Part shown: positions 1-5,600 of the stretch, in pieces | Position numbering within the stretch: position 1 is the stretch's first letter | Layout: every line of letters begins with the position of its first letter | Origin: an uncultured Eubacteriales bacterium | GTDB lineage: Bacteria > Bacillota > Clostridia > UBA1381 > UBA9506 | Reading direction: 5' to 3' | DNA: 6,780 bases | Assembly: GCA_902478395.1 (NCBI GenBank) | Contig: CABSKZ010000161.1 | Span: 1 to 6,780 of the forward strand | Translations under genes and position numbers: made by a program | Notes under the pieces: model-generated | The model's database searches: none | Told to the model about the DNA's origin: nothing | Seen by the model: only the letters and a program-made list of their open reading frames with translations

Positions 1-958
1 GCTGCAGTGGGCCGCTCTTGGCATTGCGGCAATGATTTTTACCATCAATTTTGACTACCGCAACTACAAAAAGCTAGCGGTGCCGATTCTGATTGTCAGC
101 ATTGTTCTTTTGCTGGCGGTTCTGGTAATCGGGACGGACATCAAGGGTGCAAAGCGTTGGATTGGCATCGGCGGTCTGAGCTTTCAGCCGTCCGAGGTGG
201 CGAAAATCGGGTTGATTATCTATTTCGCATACAGCCTTTCTGCCATAAAGGATAAAATTAAGGAGTTTAAATATCTGATACGGTACTGGCTGCTGATGGG
301 CGTGTTTTTCGGCCTTTTGCTGTTGGAACCGCACTTCTCCATCTGTATCATCATCGGACTGACAATGGTAATCATGCTTCTGGTTGCGGGTGCAAGGGTG
401 CGTTATTTCGCGCTGGCAGCGGCCCCAGTTGGCGCGATTGGCGTGGCAATCGCTATTTTTGAGCCATACCGGCTCCAACGGCTTGTGACCTTTACAAACC
501 CCTTCGCTGACCGGCTGGGGGATGGGTGGCAGATTATCCAATCGTTGTATGCAATTGGATCCGGCGGTTTGTTTGGAGTAGGATTCGGTAATTCGCGGCA
601 AAAGTTTATGTATGTCTCCGAACCGCAAAATGACTTCATATTTTCAATTGTATGTGAAGAACTCGGCCTGATTGGCGCAGTCGCGATTCTAATTATTTTC
701 GGGCTTTTGCTCTGGAAGGGAATGAAAATTGCGGTGAATGCGCCAGATACGTTTGCTAGTTTATTGGTAACAGGAATCATCTCGCTGGTGGGTGTGCAGG
801 TCGTGTTGAATATTGCGGTTGTCACATCTTCTATCCCAACGACAGGAATTCCACTTCCGTTTTTTAGTGCAGGCGGCTCATCGCTGGTATTTTTGCTGGC
901 TGCAATGGGAATTGTGCTGAATGTTTCCAAGTTCAGGCAGGCGAAGCCCGGTGGGTGA
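1..958 (+). CDS. ftsW: FtsW/SpoVE-type SEDS peptidoglycan glycosyltransferase, 5' truncated by window edge
   Basis: This is an integral membrane SEDS-family protein that polymerises lipid II into glycan strands, working with a class B penicillin-binding protein at the septum. The reading frame is open from base 2, so the start lies upstream. 318 residues are visible, and perhaps 60-90 N-terminal residues are missing. Visible landmarks are the GAKRWI motif (visible residues 49-54), the loop motif EPQNDFIF whose Asp (visible residue 211) matches the essential SEDS aspartate, and the C-terminal PLPFFSAGGSSL segment before the last helix. Several hydrophobic helices alternate with short polar loops. 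It ends in TGA at 956-958. The position just before murG matches spoVE of Bacillus subtilis, so the protein could be the sporulation paralogue SpoVE rather than vegetative FtsW. RodA is less likely because of the dcw context. Family assignment is firm; the FtsW versus SpoVE choice is inference. Confidence 0.93.
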   Translation, partial: LQWAALGIAAMIFTINFDYRNYKKLAVPILIVSIVLLLAVLVIGTDIKGAKRWIGIGGLSFQPSEVAKIGLIIYFAYSLSAIKDKIKEFKYLIRYWLLMGVFFGLLLLEPHFSICIIIGLTMVIMLLVAGARVRYFALAAAPVGAIGVAIAIFEPYRLQRLVTFTNPFADRLGDGWQIIQSLYAIGSGGLFGVGFGNSRQKFMYVSEPQNDFIFSIVCEELGLIGAVAILIIFGLLLWKGMKIAVNAPDTFASLLVTGIISLVGVQVVLNIAVVTSSIPTTGIPLPFFSAGGSSLVFLLAAMGIVLNVSKFRQAKPGG

Positions 959-973
959 TGAGTCTGGCCGGGC
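946..973 (+). other. GC-rich 6-bp inverted repeat across the ftsW stop
   Basis: GCCCGG (946-951) and CCGGGC (968-973) are perfect complements separated by 16 nt, and the ftsW stop lies in the loop. A run of six T (990-995) follows only 16 nt later, so this is not a classic intrinsic terminator. It could be a weak mRNA stem at the 3' end of ftsW or chance in a GC-rich patch. Confidence 0.25.
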
Positions 974-1027
974 AAGTCAGAAGACGTGGTTTTTTACTTG
1001 AATGACATTGTGGCAATACAAAAATTT

Positions 1028-1046
1028 CAAAACCAGAAAGGTTTTG
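1028..1046 (+). promoter_or_regulatory. Perfect 7-bp hairpin upstream of the murG ribosome binding site
   Basis: CAAAACC (1028-1034) and GGTTTTG (1040-1046) form a perfect 7-bp stem with a 5-nt loop AGAAA. The hairpin ends 10 nt before the murG Shine-Dalgarno sequence at 1057. No T-run follows, so it is not an intrinsic terminator. The stem has only three G-C pairs. It could be a leader hairpin affecting murG translation or mRNA stability, or a DNA dyad for a regulator. The repeat is seen directly; its function is inference. Confidence 0.4.
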
Positions 1047-1056
1047 TGTAGTAGAT

Positions 1057-1062
1057 GGAGGG
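1057..1062 (+). promoter_or_regulatory. murG ribosome binding site, decides the start
   Basis: GGAGGG lies four nt before ATG 1067. An in-frame ATG at 1055 overlaps this Shine-Dalgarno sequence and has no good site of its own. The murG start is therefore placed at 1067, which also gives the canonical N-terminus MRVLVTGGGTGGH. Confidence 0.85.
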
Positions 1063-1066
1063 AACT

Positions 1067-2167
1067 ATGAGGGTTCTGGTGACGGGCGGCGGAACAGGCG
1101 GGCACATCAACCCGGCTTTAGCTGCGGCGAACTACCTGAAAGACAAACACGGCGCGGAAATTTTGTTCGTCGGGACAGAAAAAGGACTGGAAAAAAAGCT
1201 CGTGCCGAAAGACGGCTTTCCGATTCGTTTCATCGAAGTGGAGGGGCTGCTCCGGAAACTTTCCGTCCAAAATTTGAAAATTGCTGCCAAGTATTTGAAA
1301 GCAATTTCCGCTTCAAAAAAAATCATCCGTGAGTTCAAGCCGGATGTGGTCATTGGCACGGGCGGCTATGTGTGTGCTCCAGTTCTGTCAGCGGCACACG
1401 CGCTCCATATCCCGACGGTGATTCACGAACAAAATGTTATCCCGGGTGTAACGGTCAAGATGGCGGCGCGGTATGTGGATTGTATCGCGCTCAGTTTTCA
1501 GGACACTTTAAAATATCTGCCGCAGAAGCTGCATAAAAAATGTGTGCTGACCGGGAACCCAATCCGGGAAAATATGATGATGCTCTCCTATGAGAGTGCG
1601 AGACGCAAGCTGAATCTGGACAGCCGGCCCTTCCTGTTTATGTTTGGCGGAAGCCTTGGCGCACAGAAGCTCAACGAAACGATGACAGCATTTCTAAACC
1701 AGGCAGATACGTCGCAGTTCCAGTTCTGTGCAGGAACGGGAGAGCGATACTATGAGGAAACGATGGCGAAAATCGATCGGTCAAAGTTAGGGCAAAATGT
1801 AAAAATTCTGCCGTATATATTCAATATGGATGTGGTCATGCGTGCGGCGGATGTAGTAGTCGCCCGGGCAGGAGCACTTACCATCAGTGAGCTTTGCGCA
1901 CTCGGCAAGCCTTCAATATTGATCCCATCTCCGAATGTAGCACACAACCACCAGGAATATAATGCGAGAAGTTTGGAAAAGGAAGGCGCGTCGGTTGTGC
2001 TGACGGAGAAAGAGCTAACGCCCGAGCGTTTTTGCGACGCTGTGGAAACGCTTTTGAAGAACAGGATTGAACGGCAGAAAATGGCGAATTGCGCAGAAAA
2101 AATTGGAATTACAGACGGGACAAAACGAATCTGTGAGATTGTGCTTTCACTGGCCTCCGGGCAGTAA
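1067..2167 (+). CDS. murG: MurG, UDP-GlcNAc:lipid I N-acetylglucosaminyltransferase
   Basis: MurG transfers GlcNAc from UDP-GlcNAc to lipid I to make lipid II on the cytoplasmic face of the membrane. The product is 366 residues, the usual family length, with the GT-B fold of two Rossmann-like domains. The N-terminal domain has the glycine-rich GGGTGGHINPA loop (residues 7-17), GTGGYVCAP (97-105) and HEQN (120-123). The interdomain region has GNPIR (163-167). The C-terminal donor domain has GGSLGAQ (194-200) and RAGALTISEL (267-276), whose Glu275 matches the nucleotide-sugar-binding Glu of Escherichia coli MurG, followed by a PSPNVAHNHQ loop (287-296). Start 1067 is chosen over the in-frame ATG at 1055 because of the ribosome binding site. 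The gene follows ftsW by 108 nt and precedes murA by 85 nt. Nothing is broken or missing. Confidence 0.98.
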   Translation: MRVLVTGGGTGGHINPALAAANYLKDKHGAEILFVGTEKGLEKKLVPKDGFPIRFIEVEGLLRKLSVQNLKIAAKYLKAISASKKIIREFKPDVVIGTGGYVCAPVLSAAHALHIPTVIHEQNVIPGVTVKMAARYVDCIALSFQDTLKYLPQKLHKKCVLTGNPIRENMMMLSYESARRKLNLDSRPFLFMFGGSLGAQKLNETMTAFLNQADTSQFQFCAGTGERYYEETMAKIDRSKLGQNVKILPYIFNMDVVMRAADVVVARAGALTISELCALGKPSILIPSPNVAHNHQEYNARSLEKEGASVVLTEKELTPERFCDAVETLLKNRIERQKMANCAEKIGITDGTKRICEIVLSLASGQ

Positions 2168-2175
2168 CCCAAACC

Positions 2176-2250
2176 CCGCGCCCTGCATAGTATGATATTG
2201 TAAAATTCTTTTCAAACTCCGGTTTGCATTTACAATATCAGGAGGTGCGG
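2176..2250 (+). promoter_or_regulatory. Predicted structured murA leader with partly sequestered Shine-Dalgarno
   Basis: Three nested helices can be drawn by hand in the murG-murA gap. The outer one pairs CCGCGCC (2176-2182) with GGTGCGG (2244-2250): seven pairs including one G-U. The middle one pairs TGATATTGTAAA (2193-2204) with TTTACAATATCA (2229-2240): twelve perfect pairs. The inner one pairs CAAAC (2213-2217) with GTTTG (2222-2226) around TCCG, a UNCG-class tetraloop with the favoured C-G closing pair. The murA Shine-Dalgarno GGAGGTG (2241-2247) abuts the middle stem, and its last four bases fall in the outer helix. No T-run follows, so it is not a terminator. The complementarities are seen; a regulatory role, such as coupling murA translation to murG translation, is inference. 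It matches no riboswitch class I recognise. Confidence 0.55.
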
Positions 2251-2252
2251 TC

Positions 2253-3503
2253 ATGAACAAAATTGTGATAGAAGGCGGCAGGCCGCTTAAGGGGACGGTG
2301 ACGGTCCACGGGGCCAAAAATGCCGTATTGCCGATTCTTGCTGCCACGATTTTGAACGAAGGAGTAAGCGTAATACATAACTGTCCGGATTTACGCGATG
2401 TCCGTATTACGGTTGAAATATTAGAATATCTCGGCGCGGTCGTGAAGCGTGAGGGAGACACACTTACGGTTGACGCATCCGGAAAAATCGGAAGCCATAT
2501 CCCGGAGGGGTTGATGCGTCAGCTCCGGTCTTCTATCGTTTTTATGGGGTCCATTCTGGGGCGGAATAAACGGGCGAAAATATCAGCTCCGGGCGGCTGT
2601 GAGTTAGGCCCCCGCCCGATTGACCTTCATATTAAGGCGCTGAAGGATATGGGCGTTCGAATCCGCGAGACACACGGCTATATCATCTGCGGCGGCCAGA
2701 ACATGGAAGGGACGAATATTCATCTTTCTTTTCCGAGTGTTGGGGCCACAGAAAATATCATGCTGGCAGCATGCCGCATGGAGGGAAAAACTGTTATTTC
2801 CAATGTGGCAAAGGAACCGGAGATTGTTGACCTCGCGGAGTTTTTGAACGCGATGGGCGCAAAAATCGAGGGAGCAGGCTCGTCAGACATCACGATTACC
2901 GGTGTGAGAGAGCTGCGCCCGGCGGAATACACCGTTATGCCGGATCGGATTGTCGCCGTGACTTACCTATGTTGTGCGGCGGTAACGGGCGGCGAAATCA
3001 GAATCCGGCGTGTTGTACCAGAACATATTTCCGCCTGCATGTCGTGCCTGAAAGACTGCGGCTGTGAAATTGAAACCGGTGAGGATTGGGTAAAGCTTTC
3101 AGCACCTGAACGGCTTAAAGCAATCCGGGATATCAGAACGATGCCCTATCCCGGATTTCCGACGGATGCACAGTCGTTGTTCCTCTCCATGCTATGTGTG
3201 GCGGATGGAACGAGCGTAATTGAAGAAATGATTTTTGAAAGCCGGTTCAAACATGTGGAGGAACTGATCCGCATGGGAGCGGACGTAAAGGTGAACGGTC
3301 AGGTAGCTGTCATCCGTGGTGTGCCAGAGCTTTCGGGCGCGCCTGTCAGCGCGGCCGATTTGCGCGGTGGTGCAGCTTTGGTCATTGCGGCGCTTTGCGC
3401 GGACGGCGTAACAGAAATTGAAAATCCGCATTTCATAGACCGCGGATATGAAAATTTGGAAGAAAATTTAACGCAGCTCGGAGCAAATATACGGCGCGTT
3501 TGA
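2253..3503 (+). CDS. murA: MurA, UDP-N-acetylglucosamine 1-carboxyvinyltransferase
   Basis: MurA transfers enolpyruvate from phosphoenolpyruvate to UDP-GlcNAc, the first committed step of peptidoglycan precursor synthesis in the cytoplasm. The 416-residue product has the usual length of this EPSP-synthase-fold family. Key residues are visible: Lys22-Asn23 in HGAKNAVLPI, the catalytic loop Cys116 in GGCELGPRP with Arg121, Asp305 in GFPTDAQ, Arg371 in DLRGGAAL and Arg397 in HFIDRGYE. Retention of Cys rather than Asp at the loop position predicts fosfomycin sensitivity. An oddity is PDRIVAVTY (230-238), where E. coli MurA has PDRIETGTF. The start is ATG 2253 with GGAGGTG five nt upstream. The Bacillus subtilis locus has murB between spoVE-murG and divIB; murA here fits clostridial order. 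Many Firmicutes carry two murA copies, so this could be either paralogue. Confidence 0.97.
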   Translation: MNKIVIEGGRPLKGTVTVHGAKNAVLPILAATILNEGVSVIHNCPDLRDVRITVEILEYLGAVVKREGDTLTVDASGKIGSHIPEGLMRQLRSSIVFMGSILGRNKRAKISAPGGCELGPRPIDLHIKALKDMGVRIRETHGYIICGGQNMEGTNIHLSFPSVGATENIMLAACRMEGKTVISNVAKEPEIVDLAEFLNAMGAKIEGAGSSDITITGVRELRPAEYTVMPDRIVAVTYLCCAAVTGGEIRIRRVVPEHISACMSCLKDCGCEIETGEDWVKLSAPERLKAIRDIRTMPYPGFPTDAQSLFLSMLCVADGTSVIEEMIFESRFKHVEELIRMGADVKVNGQVAVIRGVPELSGAPVSAADLRGGAALVIAALCADGVTEIENPHFIDRGYENLEENLTQLGANIRRV

Positions 3504-3538
3504 ATATGGCTTACGCAAGATGAAACGGGAGGAAAACA

Positions 3539-4387
3539 ATGCCCAACGTACAAACGAAACGAAAAAAGAAAAAAAACAGAAAGAGAAAAATTCGGCGTAC
3601 GGTAACCGTGCTCCTGCTGCTGATTATAGCGGCGGTGTGCCTTTGCCTGTTCACGCCGTTTTTTAATATATCCTCTATCAGTGTGGCTGGAAATGAGCAG
3701 GTAGCCAGCGAGGATATCTTGGCGCGCTGCGGCATCCTGGAGAATACAAATATTTTTAGAATCAATAAGAAGGCGAGCAGGGCAAGCTTAGAATCGCTTG
3801 CTTATCTGGATACGATTAAAATTAAACGCAAGCTTCCGAACAAGGTGGTCATTGAGGTGACTGAAACGACAGCGTCTCTGCTGTTCCCGTTTATGACAGG
3901 ATATATCGTGACAGACAGCACAGGAAAGGTTTTAGAGCAGACGACAGACGCGGAAGCCTGGGATTTGCCCCAAATATTGGGCGCAGGGGTAGAAAATGCG
4001 GAAATTTCCAAAAAAATCACTGTACAAGACACGGTGAAGTTTGGTATAATAGTAGACAGTATCAGGTACTTGCAGGAAAAGGAACTTTTGCCGCAGATTC
4101 GGGAATGCAATTTCGAGGATATCTCCAATTTCCGAATGAAGATGCGTGACGGAATAGAAATTATTTTCGGGAAAATTGAGGATATGGATTATAAGCTGAA
4201 AAAACTGGAAACAGTTCTTCCTCAGGTGGATAAATCAGAAGGTTCCTATCTTGACCTTTCCACGCCTGCCAAGGCATTTTATGGCCGGAACGAGCCGGAG
4301 ATGCCGGCGGCGTCTGGAGAACCGGGGACAACGGCGGAGCCAGAGCCAGATACAAACCAACCGGAAGGGGAAAACGAGAGTGATTAA
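3539..4387 (+). CDS. divIB: DivIB/FtsQ-type cell division protein (POTRA domain)
   Basis: DivIB/FtsQ is a bitopic membrane protein of the divisome. It associates with the FtsL and DivIC type proteins and regulates septal peptidoglycan synthesis. The 282-residue product has a short, very basic cytoplasmic tail (residues 7-20, almost all Lys/Arg), one transmembrane helix (about 21-42), and a POTRA domain (about 43-112) that opens FNISSISVAGNEQVASEDIL and continues to KLPNKVVIEVTE. A beta domain follows to about 250, with the DLSTPAKAFYG strand near its end. The last 30 residues are Glu/Pro/Gly/Thr-rich and probably disordered. The start ATG 3539 has GGGAGG six nt upstream and lies 35 nt after the murA stop. 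Its 3' end overlaps the next gene by 8 nt. The family diverges strongly in sequence, so the assignment rests on architecture plus locus. Confidence 0.92.
   Translation: MPNVQTKRKKKKNRKRKIRRTVTVLLLLIIAAVCLCLFTPFFNISSISVAGNEQVASEDILARCGILENTNIFRINKKASRASLESLAYLDTIKIKRKLPNKVVIEVTETTASLLFPFMTGYIVTDSTGKVLEQTTDAEAWDLPQILGAGVENAEISKKITVQDTVKFGIIVDSIRYLQEKELLPQIRECNFEDISNFRMKMRDGIEIIFGKIEDMDYKLKKLETVLPQVDKSEGSYLDLSTPAKAFYGRNEPEMPAASGEPGTTAEPEPDTNQPEGENESD
4021..4050 (+). promoter_or_regulatory. Possible internal sigma-A promoter within divIB
   Basis: TATAAT (4045-4050) is preceded by TG one base away (TGGTATAAT, 4042-4050), a perfect extended -10 element. TGTACA (4021-4026) lies 18 nt upstream and matches the -35 consensus at four of six positions. 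It points towards the DUF881 gene, sbp and possibly ftsZ. It lies wholly within divIB coding sequence, so chance cannot be excluded. Confidence 0.35.
4363..4370 (+). promoter_or_regulatory. Ribosome binding site deciding the DUF881 GTG start
   Basis: GGAAGGGG ends nine nt before GTG 4380. The frame is open further upstream, with an ATG at 4251 deep inside divIB, but that extension encodes an Arg-rich peptide unlike the family. The GTG gives a protein starting a few residues before the transmembrane helix, as expected. Confidence 0.6.
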
Positions 4388-5126
4388 GAATTACAAAGCG
4401 CAGATTTCGCTTGGGATCGTGTTTTTGATTCTAGCGTTTCTGATTACAATACAATTCCGCAGCGTGACAAAAAATAACGAAGCACAGCAGCAAAACAACC
4501 TTCGTGTCGAGGATCTGCTGACTGAGGTGAAAAAGGAACAGGATAAAAATGAGGATTTGCAGAAGCAAATCACTGCATACGAAAATGATATTGCGCAATA
4601 TCGAAAGGAAGCCGAACAGACCAGCGGAGAATCAAAATTTTTGTCTGAACAGCTGAAACGCGCTGAAATTCTTGCGGGAATGGTGGACGTAAAGGGGCCG
4701 GGCATTACGATTTCGTTAAGCGATGTGCAGAACCGGAAGGGGACAACAAATGTCGTGGAGGCCAACAGCACACTGATTCATGACGAGGATATCCGCCGGG
4801 TTATTAACGAGCTTGCGGCCGCAGGGGCGGAAGCAATTTGTGTCAACGATTCGCGTATTATCAGCATGAGTGCGGTGCGCTGTGTCGGCCCAACGGTGTT
4901 GGTGAATGATACGAAAATGGCACCGCCATATGTTATCAAGGCCATCGGCAAGCCGGACCAGCTGGAGGCCGCACTGAATCTGAACGGTGGCGTTATTGAC
5001 GGCCTGAAGGTTTGGGGGTTCGAAATTAATATTACGAAAGAAGAGGAACTAACCATTCCAAAATATGCGGGAACTGTGAACTTTAAGAGTGCCGTACCGG
5101 TGGAAAGCAAGGAGGCGGGCCAATGA
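4380..5126 (+). CDS. DUF881 family membrane-anchored coiled-coil protein (YlxW/YlxX-like)
   Basis: The function of this family is unknown. It is a conserved neighbour of sbp and division genes in Gram-positive bacteria, and B. subtilis has two such genes (ylxW, ylxX) here. From GTG 4380 the product is 248 residues: a short cytoplasmic tail, one transmembrane helix (about 9-26), a charged Glu/Lys/Gln coiled coil (about 38-97) and the DUF881 domain (about 100-240). Recognisable family motifs are VKGPGITISLSD (104-115), HDEDIRRVINELAAAGAEAI (134-153), RCVGPTVLVND (167-177) and PPYVIKAIG (182-190). Helix orientation suggests the coiled coil and domain lie outside the membrane. Its start overlaps the divIB stop by 8 nt and its stop overlaps the sbp start by 4 nt (ATGA), which suggests translational coupling and a joint role. 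Only one DUF881 gene is present here. Confidence 0.9.
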   Translation: MIKNYKAQISLGIVFLILAFLITIQFRSVTKNNEAQQQNNLRVEDLLTEVKKEQDKNEDLQKQITAYENDIAQYRKEAEQTSGESKFLSEQLKRAEILAGMVDVKGPGITISLSDVQNRKGTTNVVEANSTLIHDEDIRRVINELAAAGAEAICVNDSRIISMSAVRCVGPTVLVNDTKMAPPYVIKAIGKPDQLEAALNLNGGVIDGLKVWGFEINITKEEELTIPKYAGTVNFKSAVPVESKEAGQ

Positions 5127-5470
5127 TTTTACTGATTTGCATTGTTTTGGGAATTGTGGCAGGGCTTGCGTTTCCAATCCATATCCCTGCGGAATATACG
5201 CAGTATGTATCTATTATGATTCTTGCGTCGCTGGACTCTGTGTTCGGCGGAATGGCGGCCATGTCCCGCAAGAGTTTTGATATGAAAATATTTATTTCCG
5301 GATTCATTGGCAACTCGATTTTGGCGGTCGCTTTGACATACATCGGCAAACGGCTCGACGTCGACCTGTATCTGGTCGCGCTTATTGTGTTTGGAACGCG
5401 GCTTTTTACAAATTTCTCGGTTATGCGGCGCCATTATTTGACGCAAATCCAGACAAAGTTAAAAAAATGA
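5123..5470 (+). CDS. sbp: Small basic protein Sbp (DUF1290), polytopic membrane protein
   Basis: This is a 115-residue membrane protein of the DUF1290 family, found next to DUF881 genes and ftsZ in Firmicutes and next to DUF881 genes in Actinobacteria. Its molecular function is unknown. Four hydrophobic segments are visible, at about 2-18, 28-46, 55-74 and 82-99, followed by a basic C-terminal tail rich in Lys and Arg. Recognisable family stretches are ILASLDSVFGG (33-43) and the GTRLFTNFSVMRRH region (91-104). ATG 5123 overlaps the DUF881 stop as ATGA and has GGAGG seven nt upstream (5111-5115). In B. subtilis the next gene is ftsA; here it is ftsZ after a 138-nt gap. The tight coupling to the DUF881 gene suggests the two products form a membrane complex, which is inference. 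Confidence 0.92.
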   Translation: MILLICIVLGIVAGLAFPIHIPAEYTQYVSIMILASLDSVFGGMAAMSRKSFDMKIFISGFIGNSILAVALTYIGKRLDVDLYLVALIVFGTRLFTNFSVMRRHYLTQIQTKLKK

Positions 5471-5475
5471 AAAAA

Positions 5476-5488
5476 ATTTACTGTAAAT
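5476..5488 (+). repeat. 13-bp perfect palindrome upstream of the ftsZ promoter
   Basis: ATTTAC-T-GTAAAT is a perfect odd-length palindrome six bases after the sbp stop, ending 12 nt before the ftsZ -35 element. The centre is one base, so it cannot fold as an RNA hairpin without losing inner pairs. A DNA-binding site is the more plausible reading. The region is A/T-rich, so chance is possible. Confidence 0.3.
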
Positions 5489-5500
5489 GATAAATAATAC

Positions 5501-5530
5501 TTGTGTAATCTGTTTGTAATATGTTATAAT
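5501..5530 (+). promoter_or_regulatory. Sigma-A type extended -10 promoter of ftsZ
   Basis: TATAAT (5525-5530) is a perfect -10 element preceded by TGT (5522-5524), giving an extended -10. TTGTGT (5501-5506) lies 18 nt upstream as a partial -35 (three of six). Upstream, 5461-5500 is strongly A/T-rich with two A-tracts (5461-5467 and 5471-5476), resembling an UP element. Transcription would begin near 5537, leaving a leader of about 70 nt before ftsZ. This gives ftsZ its own supply of mRNA beyond read-through from sbp. Confidence 0.75.
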
Positions 5531-5548
5531 AGATGCTAAGTTATTATA
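5525..5548 (+). repeat. AT-rich dyad over the ftsZ -10 and predicted start site
   Basis: TATAATA (5525-5531) and TATTATA (5542-5548) are inverted copies separated by 10 nt. The centre falls at the predicted transcription start near 5537. A repressor binding here would block the promoter, but the arms are pure A/T and the first arm is itself the -10 element, so chance is quite possible. Confidence 0.25.
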
Positions 5549-5592
5549 TGCTTGACAGATGAGTGCAGACGGAATCGTTTTGAATATACCGA

Positions 5593-5600
5593 AGAGGAGG
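5593..5600 (+). promoter_or_regulatory. ftsZ ribosome binding site, decides the GTG start
   Basis: AGAGGAGG is a strong Shine-Dalgarno sequence ending eight nt before GTG 5609. No in-frame ATG gives a better start; the first in-frame ATG is within the conserved core, at residue 30. GTG gives the short N-terminal tail normal for Firmicutes FtsZ. Confidence 0.85.

Noticed and set aside
403..975. 190-codon open frame on the minus strand opposite ftsW
   Set aside because: Antisense to conserved SEDS motifs; the product has no coherent domain or membrane topology.
946..995. Intrinsic terminator after ftsW
   Set aside because: A 6-bp GC stem and a six-T run are present, but 16 nt separate them and no better stem abuts the T-run.
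998..1022. Promoter upstream of murG (TTGAAT with TACAAA)
   Set aside because: The spacer is only 13 nt and the -10 is poor.
1055..1066. Earlier in-frame ATG for murG
   Set aside because: It overlaps the Shine-Dalgarno for ATG 1067, which gives the canonical MurG N-terminus.
2191..2196. TATGAT as a -10 for a murA promoter
   Set aside because: The hexamer is good but no -35 like sequence lies 16-18 nt upstream, and it falls within the palindrome arm, which explains its A/T content.
4251..4379. N-terminal extension of the DUF881 protein from ATG 4251
   Set aside because: It overlaps divIB by more than 130 nt, encodes an Arg-rich peptide unlike the family, and GTG 4380 with an upstream GGAAGGGG gives the expected tail plus membrane helix.
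5550..5562. Spo0A-like box on the minus strand in the ftsZ leader
   Set aside because: The best reading (TCTGTCAAG) matches the consensus at about seven of nine positions and misses in the core; too weak to call.
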